Source of the DNA: Allorhizobium pseudoryzae
GTDB taxonomy: Bacteria > Pseudomonadota > Alphaproteobacteria > Rhizobiales > Rhizobiaceae
Length of the DNA: 64,000 nt
Reading direction: 5' to 3'
Assembly: GCF_011046245.1 (NCBI RefSeq)
Contig: NZ_CP049241.1
Location: 2,744,001-2,808,000 of the forward strand
Part shown: piece after piece, positions 1 through 9,008 of the stretch
Layout of the letters: the number at the start of each line of letters is the position of its first letter
Numbering within the stretch: the first letter of the stretch is position 1
Translations under genes and position numbers: made by a program
Notes under the pieces: model-generated
The model's input: only the letters and a program-made list of their open reading frames with translations
Database searches by the model: none
Told to the model about the DNA's origin: nothing

Positions 1-117
1 CAGCTGTTTCACCCAGTCGGCGACGGAGCCGGAAAGGGGGGCGCCCTCGAACGAGGACTGCGGAGCCTCCTCGAAACCGGAGGGCTTGGACGGGGATGTT
101 TTCGGCGCTTTCGACAT
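1..117 (-). CDS. uvrB: Probable UvrB, N-terminus only (runs off the window)
   Basis: The minus strand opens at an ATG at 115-117 and stays open to the window edge (39 codons). The peptide is Ser/Pro/Lys-rich, then reads GFEEAPQSSFEGAPLSGSV followed by ADWVKQL. I recall this as the species-variable N-terminal extension preceding the helicase core of rhizobial UvrB, the damage-verification subunit of the UvrABC excinuclease. That is memory of a family pattern, and no helicase motif lies inside the window. A near-consensus LexA box 46 bases upstream fits an SOS repair gene. The reading frame is well supported; the name is moderate. Confidence 0.55.
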   Translation of the reverse strand, partial: MSKAPKTSPSKPSGFEEAPQSSFEGAPLSGSVADWVKQL

Positions 118-162
118 GGCCGGAATATGGAGGGAGTCCGGCGGAAATGGAAGGGTGCGCCG

Positions 163-177
163 AAACAAATTGGGAAC
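163..177 (-). promoter_or_regulatory. LexA-like SOS box upstream of the uvrB-like gene
   Basis: On the minus strand the bases read GTTC, CCAATTT, GTTT, one mismatch from the alphaproteobacterial LexA direct repeat GTTC-N7-GTTC. It lies 46 bases before the ATG at 117, a normal operator position. A single 15-base match with one mismatch can occur by chance, so the main support is the identity of the neighbouring gene. Confidence 0.35.
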
Positions 178-289
178 AGAGCCGGCATCCAGTGACGGAT
201 TGTTGAACGCTGCGGTGCAGCATCGGCTCTGGCCAAGCCCGGTTTCGACGCTAGGTGAGGGGCGGTCTGAAACGGAGTGACCCGGACCG

Positions 290-895
290 ATGTTATCGCT
301 TGAAAAGCGGCAGGCGCTGAAAATGAGTACGCCGCGCACCATGCTGTCCCTGCACCATACGGAAAACTGCCGGGTGCTGCCGAACCGCAGCGAGCTGCTG
401 CACCGCCTGCCGCATGGCGGGGTGGCGGCGGAAATCGGCGTCGCGTTTGGCGACTATACGGCCGAGATCCTCGCCCATAACCGGCCGGCTACGCTGCATC
501 TCATCGACGCCTGGGACCTCAGCCGCTACAACGAGGGCTATGAGCGGGTGACCAGCCGGTTCGCCGACGCAATCGACGCCGGGCAGGTGCAGCTGCATGT
601 GGGCGGTTCGACCGAAAGACTGGCCGACTTCGCGGATGACACGTTCGACTGGGTGTATATCGACACCGACCATTCCTATGCCAACAGCTGGAACGAGCTG
701 GTGCTGTGCGATGCGAAGGTGAAGCGCAACGGGCGGATCTGCGGCCATGATTTCTGCAGCGGCAATGTGGTGAAGCCGGTCGTCTACGGCGTGGTGCAGG
801 CGGTCAACCGGTTCTGCGTCGAGTATGGCTGGCAGTTCGAATTCCTGACGCTCGAACCGGGCACGCATTTTTCCTATGGGCTGAAGCGGCTGTAG
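290..895 (+). CDS. Class I SAM-dependent methyltransferase (Methyltransf_24-like)
   Basis: A 201-residue cytoplasmic protein. Residues 46-52 (AAEIGVAFGDYT) are a SAM-binding motif I in which the usual GxGxG is EIGVAFG. The acidic residue after strand 2 is in LHLIDAWD, and FDWVYIDTDHSY (about residues 122-133) is the motif IV-like stretch typical of Methyltransf_24 proteins, which often modify sugars or small molecules. The substrate cannot be told. Internal ATGs at codons 12 and 18 are alternative starts. The gene stands alone between the divergent uvrB-like gene and the convergent GGDEF-EAL gene. The family call is firm; the function is open. Confidence 0.75.
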   Translation: MLSLEKRQALKMSTPRTMLSLHHTENCRVLPNRSELLHRLPHGGVAAEIGVAFGDYTAEILAHNRPATLHLIDAWDLSRYNEGYERVTSRFADAIDAGQVQLHVGGSTERLADFADDTFDWVYIDTDHSYANSWNELVLCDAKVKRNGRICGHDFCSGNVVKPVVYGVVQAVNRFCVEYGWQFEFLTLEPGTHFSYGLKRL

Positions 896-910
896 GGCAG
901 GCGGTGGCTG

Positions 911-2935
911 TCAGCCCGTCAGGCGCGTGCGCGTCTTTTTCTCCTGCCGTTCGGCGACCCAGCCGGCAATCCGCTCAAACGGCATCGGCCGGGCGAACAG
1001 ATACCCCTGGCCGAGCGCGCAGCCGAGCGTGCGCAAGGCTTCGGCATCGGCTTCCGTCTCCACCCCTTCGGCCAGCATCTCCATCGACAAGGCGTCGCCC
1101 AGGCGAATGAGGGCGGAGACGATGGCCTGGTTGCGTTGCGAACTGGCGATGTGGGTAATGATGCCGCGGTCGATCTTCAGCCGGTCGACCTTCAGATCGA
1201 TCAGCCGGGTGAGCGAGGAGTGCCCAGCGCCGAAATCATCGACGGCGAGCGCGAAGCCCGATTGTTCGAGGCGCTTCAGCTGTTCGCCGGCGATCACCGT
1301 GTCGAGCAGCGCCTCCTCGGTGATCTCCACCTCCAGCAGTTTTGGATCGATGGCGTGGCGGGCGACGGTGGCATCCAGCAGGTCGGCGACCGAATAGAGG
1401 GCGAATTCCCGCGGCGAGACGTTGACGGCAACGGTTGCTTCCGGCAGGCCAAGGCCAGGCAGGTCGAGCAGCAGACGGCAGCTGGCATCGGCGATTGCGG
1501 CCGTCAGCCGCTCCGATTGATGCACCGCATGCGCGGCCGCCACGATTTCCGGCGGTGCGATGAAACCGAGCGTCGGGTGGTGCCAGCGCACGAGCGCCTC
1601 GAAGCCGGTGACGCGCTGGGTGTCGAGGCTGACCTGCGGCTGGAACCATGCTTCCACCTGGCCGCGTTCGATCGCCGGCAGCACGTCCGCCTCGATCTGC
1701 CGCTGGCGTTCGGCGGCGGCGCGCAGCTTCGGGTCGAACTTGCGCCAGCGGCCGCGGCCCTGATCCTTCGAGCGGTAGAGGGCCATGTCGGCAGAGACGA
1801 ACAGCTCGTCGGCGCTGGCCGCATGGTCGGGATAGATCGCCAGTCCGACGGAGGTGCCGACCATGCAGGTCTGGCCGTTCAGCACGAAGGGCTTGCGGCC
1901 CTGCCGGAGCACCGCCTCGGCCATCCGCGGTCCTTCCGCTGCCGGATCGCGGCCCGAGACGATGATGGCAAATTCGTCGCCGCCGAGGCGGGCAACCATC
2001 GCGTGATCGGTCGGCAGATGGTTACGCAGGCGGTTGGCGAATTCCGTGAGCAGTTCGTCGCCGATCTTGTGCCCCATCGTGTCGTTGACATGCTTGAAGC
2101 GGTCGAGATCGATGACCAGCAGGCTGAGCTTCTGGCCGTTCTTCGCGGCCTGCTGGATGCCGTCGCAAAGGGCCGTGTTGAAGGCGGCCCGGTTTGCCAG
2201 CCCAGTCAACGGATCGCAATTGGCGAGAAGTTCCAGCCGAGCATTGGCGTCCAGAATATCGCTGTTGGCCGCCTGCAGCGATTCCGTCATGGCGGTTGCC
2301 TCCAGCTTGCGATGGATGCTTTCGACGAAGATCGATTCGCTCGTCACGGCGCTGCGCAGCAGGATGACCGTCAGGGCCACCACGTTGAAGGCGAGAATCA
2401 GGCTGACCATGTCTTCCTGCAGGGCCAGTGACGTGGCAACCGAGAGGTGGCAGGGAAGGGAGAAGGCAAGCCCGTTCCAGCGGAAGCCGACGCCCATCAT
2501 CACCGCGCCGGTCGAAACCCCGAGGATCATCAGGTACAGACCGCCATCGATGCCGTAGGCGCTGAAATCGTCGAGGATGAACGGTAAAGACGCCCAGACG
2601 AGACCGCTGCCGCCCGCCCCGAGAGAGATCAGCATCAGCGCCCATGTCGGTCGGGTCTCGGCCTGCTTCGTCCACAAAAGGGCGTATCGGCTCACCGAGC
2701 GGACAAGCAGCATCGCCACTGCCGCGCACAGCCACCAGATCGCTGTCGTGTCGCTGGGAGCGCGCATCAGGGCCAGGGCAAAGGCGGAAAGCGAAACGAT
2801 GAAGTTCGTGGCCAGGGTGGACGGGAGGCGGTGAAGCAGGGTGGCCGCCTGGATGCGACGAACCTGGTCCTCATGCACGGTATCGATCGCGTACCTCCCC
2901 GGGGCAAGCCGCCCTTCTGCCTCGATTTGGCGCAA
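911..2935 (-). CDS. Membrane-bound GGDEF-EAL protein (c-di-GMP turnover)
   Basis: A 674-residue dual-domain c-di-GMP protein. The first 200 residues carry several hydrophobic helices (about 38-57, 66-78, 100-150, 177-195), an integral-membrane sensor of unknown input. The GGDEF domain begins at DPLTGLANR (about 241-249) with an intact GGDEF motif at 318-322. The inhibitory RxxD site upstream is absent (TDHA in that position). The EAL domain begins near 425 with FQPQVSL and EALVRWHHP, so the EAL signature is intact and phosphodiesterase activity is plausible. Which activity dominates cannot be read from sequence. The first codon is TTG; a GTG at 2878 is the main alternative start. Confidence 0.9.
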   Translation of the reverse strand: MRQIEAEGRLAPGRYAIDTVHEDQVRRIQAATLLHRLPSTLATNFIVSLSAFALALMRAPSDTTAIWWLCAAVAMLLVRSVSRYALLWTKQAETRPTWALMLISLGAGGSGLVWASLPFILDDFSAYGIDGGLYLMILGVSTGAVMMGVGFRWNGLAFSLPCHLSVATSLALQEDMVSLILAFNVVALTVILLRSAVTSESIFVESIHRKLEATAMTESLQAANSDILDANARLELLANCDPLTGLANRAAFNTALCDGIQQAAKNGQKLSLLVIDLDRFKHVNDTMGHKIGDELLTEFANRLRNHLPTDHAMVARLGGDEFAIIVSGRDPAAEGPRMAEAVLRQGRKPFVLNGQTCMVGTSVGLAIYPDHAASADELFVSADMALYRSKDQGRGRWRKFDPKLRAAAERQRQIEADVLPAIERGQVEAWFQPQVSLDTQRVTGFEALVRWHHPTLGFIAPPEIVAAAHAVHQSERLTAAIADASCRLLLDLPGLGLPEATVAVNVSPREFALYSVADLLDATVARHAIDPKLLEVEITEEALLDTVIAGEQLKRLEQSGFALAVDDFGAGHSSLTRLIDLKVDRLKIDRGIITHIASSQRNQAIVSALIRLGDALSMEMLAEGVETEADAEALRTLGCALGQGYLFARPMPFERIAGWVAERQEKKTRTRLTG

Positions 2936-3181
2936 TCATCACAGACTGTTGATAAAACACCCTTAATAGGTGCATTACAGTTTGACAGGACTTTGTATTT
3001 GGAGCGGTGGCGCCCCTGATATGCCAGCCCGATCTTGCCCCCCAACGGATGGATGCGAGAGCGTTTATCAGGGCGCGGTCGGAAAATGGCCGTATTCCCT
3101 GCGTTGTAACGCGTCGGAATGACCGATGGTCCCCCGTTTCGCGGCGGTACCCGTTGAGAGCAAAGAGGAGCCTTTGTCCGG

Positions 3182-4627
3182 ATGACTGCTTCGTTTGCGA
3201 CGGTGGCGGCCAGGCGCTACGGTTATGGGCTTCGGCCGGGCGAGACGCCGCCAGGAGATATTGAGGCGCTGATGCGCCAGCTCGAACGCGGGGCTGCCAC
3301 CAGACTGGCGTTTCCGCGAGAAGGCGTGACCGGACGCCGGGAGACGGCCGCACGGCTGGTGGCCGTGCGCACCGTCGAGGCGAAGGCCGCCGAGCAGGGA
3401 CGGCCCAACACGGCGCTTCGGCAGGACAGCGAACGCGAGGCGGAGCGGATTTTCGTGCGTGATGCGCTTGCAAGGCTGTTGCAGGCGGTACAATCCGAAA
3501 ACGGTTTCCATGAGCGGCTCGCCTCCTTCTGGATCGATCATTTCCAGATCGACGCCCGGGTGAGCTATGAGACCAACCTGCTGATGGGGTCTTACGAGGT
3601 CGAGGTCATCCGGCCGAATCTGGGTGGATACTTCCGGGACCTGCTGACGGCGGCCGCCCTGCATCCGGCCATGCTGATCGCCTTCGACCAGACGCGGTCC
3701 GCGAGCCCGCAATCGCAAGCGGGCGCGCTGCCGGGTGCCGAACTGCGCGATCAACTGGCCCGCCACATCCTGGTCGAGCAGACCACCGGCGGCATCGGCG
3801 TTTCCGAAGAGGATGTGCGCGGTGCGGCGCTGATCCTGGCCGGTGTCGGTGTCGATCCCGCGACCCTGGCATATGCCTATGTGCCGGCACAGGCCGATCG
3901 CGTCGCGCAGACGGTTCTCGGAAAAGTCTACGGCGCGCAAGGCCGAAAGCCGGACGATTGCCGGACGATGCTCGAGGATCTCGCCGAGCGGCCGGAGACT
4001 GTCGATCACCTCTGCCGCAAGCTTGCCGCCCATTTCGTCGGCGGGCAGAGAGCCGGTGAGGTTGCGGATGCGATGAAAGCCGCCTGGACGGCGAGTGGCG
4101 GTCGGCTGGCGACTGTTTACCGCGCCATGCTGGAGCACCCCGTTGCGTTTTCACCGGAACCGCAGGTTCTGCAGCGGCCATTCGACATGGTGGTTTCGGC
4201 GCTGCGCGCCTTCGGTCTTTCGGCCCGGCAATTGAACGACATCGCGATGCAGGCGAGCGGCGTGGCAATCGAAAGTTCGGCGGAGCCGGAACCGACAGTC
4301 GGAACGCGCCTCGCTTCGGGTGTTGCAGCACAATTGACGCTGGAGGGCCTGCGCCGCATGGGGCAGCCGATCTGGCAGCCGCCCATGCTCGCCGGCGACC
4401 CGGCCGAAGAGGCGGCGTGGTTGACCGGGCCGCTGCTGCAGGAACGCATTGCCTGGGCGCGGCTGGCCACACGGGTTCTGCCGATCCCGCCTGACCCGGA
4501 ACGCCTGATGCAGGCGGTCCTGGCCGATGCCGTGCACGATGATCTTGCGCGACTGGTCCGCGAGGCGCCGAGCCGGTCGCAGGCGATGACGATGATTTTG
4601 GCTTCGCCCGCGTTCAACCGGAGATGA
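3182..4627 (+). CDS. DUF1800 family protein
   Basis: A 481-residue protein matching the DUF1800 pattern: an N-terminal AARRYGYGLRPGE segment, an early Arg/Glu-rich helical region, and a central block with ERLASFWIDHFQID and RDLLTAAALHPAML (around 113-165). A good ribosome binding site (AGAGGAG) precedes the ATG. DUF1800 genes are habitually followed by a DUF1501 gene, as here with a 4-base overlap, so the two products probably act together. No signal peptide is visible although the partner is exported. The biochemical function of the family is not established to my knowledge. Confidence 0.85.
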   Translation: MTASFATVAARRYGYGLRPGETPPGDIEALMRQLERGAATRLAFPREGVTGRRETAARLVAVRTVEAKAAEQGRPNTALRQDSEREAERIFVRDALARLLQAVQSENGFHERLASFWIDHFQIDARVSYETNLLMGSYEVEVIRPNLGGYFRDLLTAAALHPAMLIAFDQTRSASPQSQAGALPGAELRDQLARHILVEQTTGGIGVSEEDVRGAALILAGVGVDPATLAYAYVPAQADRVAQTVLGKVYGAQGRKPDDCRTMLEDLAERPETVDHLCRKLAAHFVGGQRAGEVADAMKAAWTASGGRLATVYRAMLEHPVAFSPEPQVLQRPFDMVVSALRAFGLSARQLNDIAMQASGVAIESSAEPEPTVGTRLASGVAAQLTLEGLRRMGQPIWQPPMLAGDPAEEAAWLTGPLLQERIAWARLATRVLPIPPDPERLMQAVLADAVHDDLARLVREAPSRSQAMTMILASPAFNRR

Positions 4628-5766
4628 CGATGGCCCTGACCATGACCCGGCGTGTCTTTCTGGGCGCCGCCGCCACGACGCTGCCTCTGATCTCCCGGCC
4701 GCTGTTTGCCGCGGTGCCGGGTGACAACCGGCTTGTCGTTCTCCTGCTTCGGGGCGGCATGGATGGTCTGAGCCTGGTTCAGCCGCTGGAGGATCCGAGC
4801 CTTGAAGCATTGCGCCCGGACCTGGCGCTGACCCTGGGCGACGGCCTGATGGATCTGGATGTTGCCTTCGGCCTGCATCCGGCGGCGCGGCCGCTTCTGT
4901 CCCTCTGGCAGGCGAGGGAACTTGCCTTCGTCCACGCGACCGCCTCACCCTATCGCAGTGCCACGCCGCAGCATTTCGAGGCGCAGGATATGCTGGAGGC
5001 GGGCGAGGCGCGCGGCAGCACGCTGCCGACGGGATGGCTGAACCGCGCGCTCTCCTCCATTCCCCGCGCCGGTGCGCGCAAGGCGGATAATCTCGACGGC
5101 CTGCAGGGTCTTCTGCTGACCGGGCCGAATGACGGCATGGTCACCAGCCATCCGCAGATACCGCCGCTCGGCGTCGACGAGATCGCCCTTCTCGCGCAGC
5201 TCTACCGTTCCGATCCCGGCTTTCAGGAGGCGTTGCGCGACGTTCGTCCGGCGCAGCAAACGGATGACTGGGTTGCCGGGGTGATGGGGATGGTCGCGGA
5301 GCGACTGAGCGCGGATGCGCGCCTGGCAAGCCTCTCGCTGCCGGGCTTCGATACCCATGCCGACCAGGCGGTGCTGCTGCCGACGCCGATCAGCCAGCTG
5401 TCCACGGCGATCGTGGCACTGCGGAGCGCGCTGGCGCCGGCCGTCTGGGCCTCGACCGTCGTGCTGGCGATCACCGAGTTCGGCCGCACGGTGGCACAAA
5501 ACGCCGGCGGCGGGACGGATCATGGAACGGCCAGCGTGGCGCTGGTGGCCGGCGGCACGATTGCCGGCGGCCGTATTCTCGGGAACTGGCCCGGTCTTTC
5601 GCCCGATCAGCTCTATGCCGGGCGTGACCTGATGCCGACCAGTGACGTGCGGGCGCTCGCCGCGGCCCTGCTGCACCGCCAGTTCGACATCAGTCTCACC
5701 AATCTCGGCACGCGGGTCTTTCCCGGGCTGGATCTGGGGGCAGGCTCCGATTTTCTCAGTCTCTAG
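4624..5766 (+). CDS. DUF1501 family protein, Tat-exported
   Basis: A 380-residue protein whose N-terminus carries a twin-arginine signal: TRRVFLGAAATTLPLIS with an A-rich cleavage region near residue 30, so it should be exported folded to the periplasm. DUF1501 proteins have an alkaline-phosphatase/sulfatase-like fold. Recognisable segments are LLRGGMDGLSLV, GFDTHADQ, ITEFGRTVAQN and GGGTDHG; the Asp and His residues in these blocks could form a metal site. The start overlaps the DUF1800 stop (ATGA), so the two are translationally coupled. Substrate unknown. Confidence 0.85.
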   Translation: MTMALTMTRRVFLGAAATTLPLISRPLFAAVPGDNRLVVLLLRGGMDGLSLVQPLEDPSLEALRPDLALTLGDGLMDLDVAFGLHPAARPLLSLWQARELAFVHATASPYRSATPQHFEAQDMLEAGEARGSTLPTGWLNRALSSIPRAGARKADNLDGLQGLLLTGPNDGMVTSHPQIPPLGVDEIALLAQLYRSDPGFQEALRDVRPAQQTDDWVAGVMGMVAERLSADARLASLSLPGFDTHADQAVLLPTPISQLSTAIVALRSALAPAVWASTVVLAITEFGRTVAQNAGGGTDHGTASVALVAGGTIAGGRILGNWPGLSPDQLYAGRDLMPTSDVRALAAALLHRQFDISLTNLGTRVFPGLDLGAGSDFLSL

Positions 5767-5772
5767 GACCGG

Positions 5773-6162
5773 TCAATCGAGCGGCACCTGCGCCGGCTTG
5801 CCCTCGGCATCCAGGGCAACCATGATGAAGGTTCCCTCGGTCACCTTCTCCTTGTTGCCGATGCGCGAGCGGTTGACCCAGGCCTCGACCTGCAGGGTGA
5901 GCGAGGTGCGGCCGATGCGCGTCAGTTGCGTATAGATGCTGAGCGTGTCCCCGATCTTCACCGGGCGCTGGAAGGCCATTTCCTTGACCGCCGCGGTGAC
6001 GACGCGACAGCGGGCGCGTTCGCCGGCGCGGATGCCGGCCGCCAGGTCCATCTGCGCCATCACCCAGCCGCCGAAGATATCGCCGGCCGGATTGGCGTCT
6101 CCCGGCATCGCCAGGGTTCTGAGCGTCAGTTCACCTTCGGGCATGTCATGGGTCGTCGTCAT
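5773..6162 (-). CDS. Acyl-CoA thioesterase, YciA-like hotdog fold
   Basis: A 129-residue single hotdog domain, the usual length for YciA-type acyl-CoA hydrolases. It contains GDANPAGDIFGGWVMAQMD, the catalytic-Asp segment of this family, then RCRVVTAAVKEMAFQRPV and the strand rich in THR/SER residues. The annotated ATG at 6162 starts MTTTHDMPEGEL; the longer reading from 6201 adds 13 atypical residues that overlap the operator-like repeats, so I reject it. The gene is convergent with the DUF1501 gene, 6 bases apart. The likely role is hydrolysis of CoA thioesters in the cytoplasm. Confidence 0.88.
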   Translation of the reverse strand: MTTTHDMPEGELTLRTLAMPGDANPAGDIFGGWVMAQMDLAAGIRAGERARCRVVTAAVKEMAFQRPVKIGDTLSIYTQLTRIGRTSLTLQVEAWVNRSRIGNKEKVTEGTFIMVALDAEGKPAQVPLD

Positions 6163-6181
6163 GGGATCTCTGAACTCAAGA

Positions 6182-6217
6182 TGCGTTGCAAAACAACGCA
6201 ACTGTATTGCTGCGTTG
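6182..6217. promoter_or_regulatory. Three alternating TGCGTTG heptamers (putative operator)
   Basis: TGCGTTG occurs at 6182-6188, its exact complement CAACGCA at 6194-6200, and TGCGTTG again at 6211-6217. The first pair forms a perfect palindrome around five bases. The array starts 20 bases upstream of the thioesterase ATG and 127 bases before the chemoreceptor ATG, where a repressor would sit. No regulator gene is adjacent, so the binding protein is unknown. Confidence 0.4.
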
Positions 6218-6343
6218 CGGTGATGGCAATGGCAACGGTCATTGAAGGCGGAGCACCGGCAAACGGAGAATGTATCGGCATTTACCAGTCCTAAAGATTG
6301 TAATGGTTATTTCCATAAGTATTAACGATCTGGGGGAGTACTT

Positions 6344-8158
6344 ATGAACAACCTGCGACTTTCCGCACGCCTCTACTTTCTGGTTGCGCTGGCTGTCATC
6401 ATTCTCGCCGGCGCCATGACGCTCAGTCTTTCACAAAGCTACGAAGCGCTTGAGAAGGAACGGAAATCCGCTCTCGCCTTCATGAACGCGAACGCGCTCA
6501 GCGTGCTGAAAATGTATCATGAACAGGAGAAATCCGGGTTGCTGAGCCGCGAGCAGGCGCAGGAGGCGGCCAAGAAGGTCATCGCCACGATGCGCTATGA
6601 CAATGGCAGCGGTTACTTCTGGATCAACGACATGCATCCCAAGATGGTGATGCATCCGATCAAGCCGGAGCTGAACGGCACGGATCTCACCCAGAACAAG
6701 GATCCGAACGGCAAGTTTCTCTTTGTCGAGTTTGTCAACACCGTGAAGAAGAGCGGCCAGGGGTTCGTCGATTACGACTGGCCGAAGCCGGGCGCCGAGC
6801 AGCCGGTGGAGAAGTATTCGCACGTGGCCGGCTTCGAGCCATGGGGCTGGGTGGTCGGCACCGGCGTCTATGTGGACGACCTGGCAGCGATGTTCTGGCA
6901 GAAGGCGATGCGCTTCGCCGTCATCTCCAGCGTCGGCCTGCTGATCCTGACGGGCGTTGCCTTCCTGATCGTCAAGAGCGTGACCCGCCCGGTTGCGCAG
7001 CTGCGTGCCGCGCTGCAGCGCATGGCGGCCGGCGATGCCAATGTGGAGATCGCCAGCGCCGACGCGAAGGACGAGCTGGGCGATATCGCCCGTTCGGTGA
7101 TCGTCTTGCGGGATGCCGTCAATGAACGTGCGCAATTGCAGGCGCGTGACGCCGAGCAGCAGCGCGCTATCGCCAGTGACCGCGAGCGTACGGCGCAGGA
7201 GGTGCAGAGCAACGCCGCCCGCCAGGAAGAGGTGATGCACGACCTCGGCCAGGCGCTGGAGGAACTGGCGCGCGGCAATCTTTCGGTGACGCTCGGCGAT
7301 CTCGGTCACGACTATGCCAAGGTGCGCGACGACTTCAACCGCGCGGTCAGCTCGCTGCGCAAGACGATCACGGCGCTCTCCGAGACCGGCCATGTGGTGA
7401 ACGACAGTGCCGCCGATATTTCGAGCGCGACCGGCAACCTGTCGCGCCGGACCGAACAGCAGGCGGCAGCGCTTGAGCAGACGGCTGCGGCGCTCGAGGA
7501 GATCACCGCGACCGTGAAGACCGCCTCCGAGCGGGCGGCGGAAGCGCGCTCCATGGTGGCCGAGACGAAACAGAGCGCCGGCCGGTCCGGCGAGATCGTC
7601 GGCCAGGCGATCAATGCCATGGGCCGGATCGAGGAATCCTCCAGCCGGATCAGCCAGATCATCGGCGTGATCGACGAGATCGCCTTCCAGACCAACCTTC
7701 TGGCGCTGAATGCCGGTGTGGAAGCGGCGCGCGCCGGCGAGGCGGGGCGTGGCTTTGCGGTCGTGGCGCAGGAGGTGCGCGAACTTGCCCAGCGCTCCGC
7801 CAATGCGGCCAAGGAGATCAAGTCGCTGATCCAGAATTCGACCACCGAGGTGGAGGCCGGCGTGTCGCTGGTGCGCACCACGGGCGAGGCGCTGGTCGAA
7901 ATCGTGACGCTGGTCGAGCGGGTGAATGCGCAGGTGGAGGGTATTGCCACCGCGTCGCGCGAACAGGCAACCGGCCTGCAGGAGATCAACTCCTCCGTCA
8001 ACCACATGGACCAGATGACACAGCAGAACGCCGCGATGGTGGAAGAGACCACCGCCGCCAGCCAGACGCTGGCCGAACAGAGCCGTCAGTTGCAGGCGCT
8101 GCTCTCTGGCTTCCAGCTGGGGCAGGGCGGTTTCTCTGCCGCCGCAAGAGCGGCCTGA
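6344..8158 (+). CDS. Methyl-accepting chemotaxis protein with single Cache domain
   Basis: A 604-residue chemoreceptor. A membrane helix at about 8-30 precedes a periplasmic single-Cache domain (roughly 35-185) marked by [18 protein letters not shown] and [13 protein letters not shown], the family pattern for small carboxylate or similar ligands. A second helix (about 192-213) leads into HAMP and the long cytoplasmic coiled coil, whose conserved tip [20 protein letters not shown] lies near residue 445. The C-terminus ends in AAARAA without a CheR-docking pentapeptide. The ribosome binding site GGGGGAG is strong. A stem-loop terminator follows. Confidence 0.93.
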   Translation: MNNLRLSARLYFLVALAVIILAGAMTLSLSQSYEALEKERKSALAFMNANALSVLKMYHEQEKSGLLSREQAQEAAKKVIATMRYDNGSGYFWINDMHPKMVMHPIKPELNGTDLTQNKDPNGKFLFVEFVNTVKKSGQGFVDYDWPKPGAEQPVEKYSHVAGFEPWGWVVGTGVYVDDLAAMFWQKAMRFAVISSVGLLILTGVAFLIVKSVTRPVAQLRAALQRMAAGDANVEIASADAKDELGDIARSVIVLRDAVNERAQLQARDAEQQRAIASDRERTAQEVQSNAARQEEVMHDLGQALEELARGNLSVTLGDLGHDYAKVRDDFNRAVSSLRKTITALSETGHVVNDSAADISSATGNLSRRTEQQAAALEQTAAALEEITATVKTASERAAEARSMVAETKQSAGRSGEIVGQAINAMGRIEESSSRISQIIGVIDEIAFQTNLLALNAGVEAARAGEAGRGFAVVAQEVRELAQRSANAAKEIKSLIQNSTTEVEAGVSLVRTTGEALVEIVTLVERVNAQVEGIATASREQATGLQEINSSVNHMDQMTQQNAAMVEETTAASQTLAEQSRQLQALLSGFQLGQGGFSAAARAA

Positions 8159-8191
8159 GGCGGCAGTTCTTCCAGCCTCAGTGAATTCCGG

Positions 8192-8221
8192 AGCCCGCCG
8201 TGCCGCACGGCGGGCTTTTTG
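8192..8221 (+). terminator. Rho-independent terminator after the Cache chemoreceptor
   Basis: GCCCGCCGTG and CACGGCGGGC form a GC-rich stem followed directly by TTTTT at 8216-8220, 35 bases after the chemoreceptor stop. Confidence 0.85.
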
Positions 8222-8307
8222 TCGTCTCCTTGATCCGCCGCAAGGCGCGCTGTGCCTTTGCCTGCCACTCCGATGGAGAGGCAGACCTGCGGCGACGGGA
8301 GACGGGT

Positions 8308-8886
8308 ATGACGAAGATCGTGATCATCCAGGGCCATCCGGATCCGGGTGGCGACCATCTGTGCCATGCGCTGGCGGGCGCCTATGGGGCGGGGGCGGAG
8401 GAGGCGGGGCATTCCGTCACCCGCATCGAGCTTGCGCAACTGAGGATCGACTTCCTGCGCAGCCAGGCGGAGCAGGAAGAGGGGATACCGAACGACGACA
8501 TTCTCGACGCCCAGGAAAAGATCCGCGCGGCGGAGCATCTGGTCTTTGTCTATCCGCTCTGGCTCGGCGGCATGCCAGCGCTGCTCAAGGCCTTTCTGGA
8601 GCAGGCGGCGCGGCCGGGTTTTGCCTATGATCCGGGCAAGGGACCGTTCGGCGGCAAGCTTCTCTCGGGACGTTCGGCGCGGGTGATCATCACCATGGGC
8701 ATGCCCGCCTGGTGGTACCGCCTCGTTTACCGGGCGGCGAGCCTTCAGGCGTTCAGGATCGGTATTTTGAACTTCGTCGGCATCCGTCCGGTCCACGCGA
8801 CATTGATCGGCCTGGTGGGTGATACATCCTTCGATGCCGATCAATGGCTGATGCGGGTGGCGAAACTCGGCACCGACGCCGCGTGA
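8308..8886 (+). CDS. Flavodoxin-fold NAD(P)H quinone reductase family protein
   Basis: A 192-residue protein starting MTKIVIIQGHPDPGG, the FMN phosphate-binding loop of the modulator-of-drug-activity/NQO1-like family. Residues 70-90 (VFVYPLWLGGMPALLKAFLE) are the second conserved block, and a late GMPAWWYR segment contributes to the active site. It probably reduces quinones or xenobiotic electrophiles with NAD(P)H in the cytoplasm. The ATG at 8308 is preferred because a longer in-frame reading would start inside the upstream terminator. Confidence 0.85.
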   Translation: MTKIVIIQGHPDPGGDHLCHALAGAYGAGAEEAGHSVTRIELAQLRIDFLRSQAEQEEGIPNDDILDAQEKIRAAEHLVFVYPLWLGGMPALLKAFLEQAARPGFAYDPGKGPFGGKLLSGRSARVIITMGMPAWWYRLVYRAASLQAFRIGILNFVGIRPVHATLIGLVGDTSFDADQWLMRVAKLGTDAA

Positions 8887-9008
8887 CGGATCACCGAACG
8901 GCCGGGACATTGCCCTGAAAAGACCGCGATTTGGAAAGTCTTCGTTTACCCTGTCCGCCTACAATCTGACGGTGTGGCATTTTTGCACGCCGGGATTGGG
9001 CAGATTGT

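Noticed and set aside
2982..3004. TTGACA upstream of the DUF1800 gene as a promoter
   Set aside because: No acceptable -10 hexamer at 16-18 bases; the chance of one matching hexamer is high.
6431..8005. Minus-strand 524-codon frame opposite the Cache chemoreceptor
   Set aside because: Complement of coiled-coil coding sequence; Arg/His/Leu-rich artefact.
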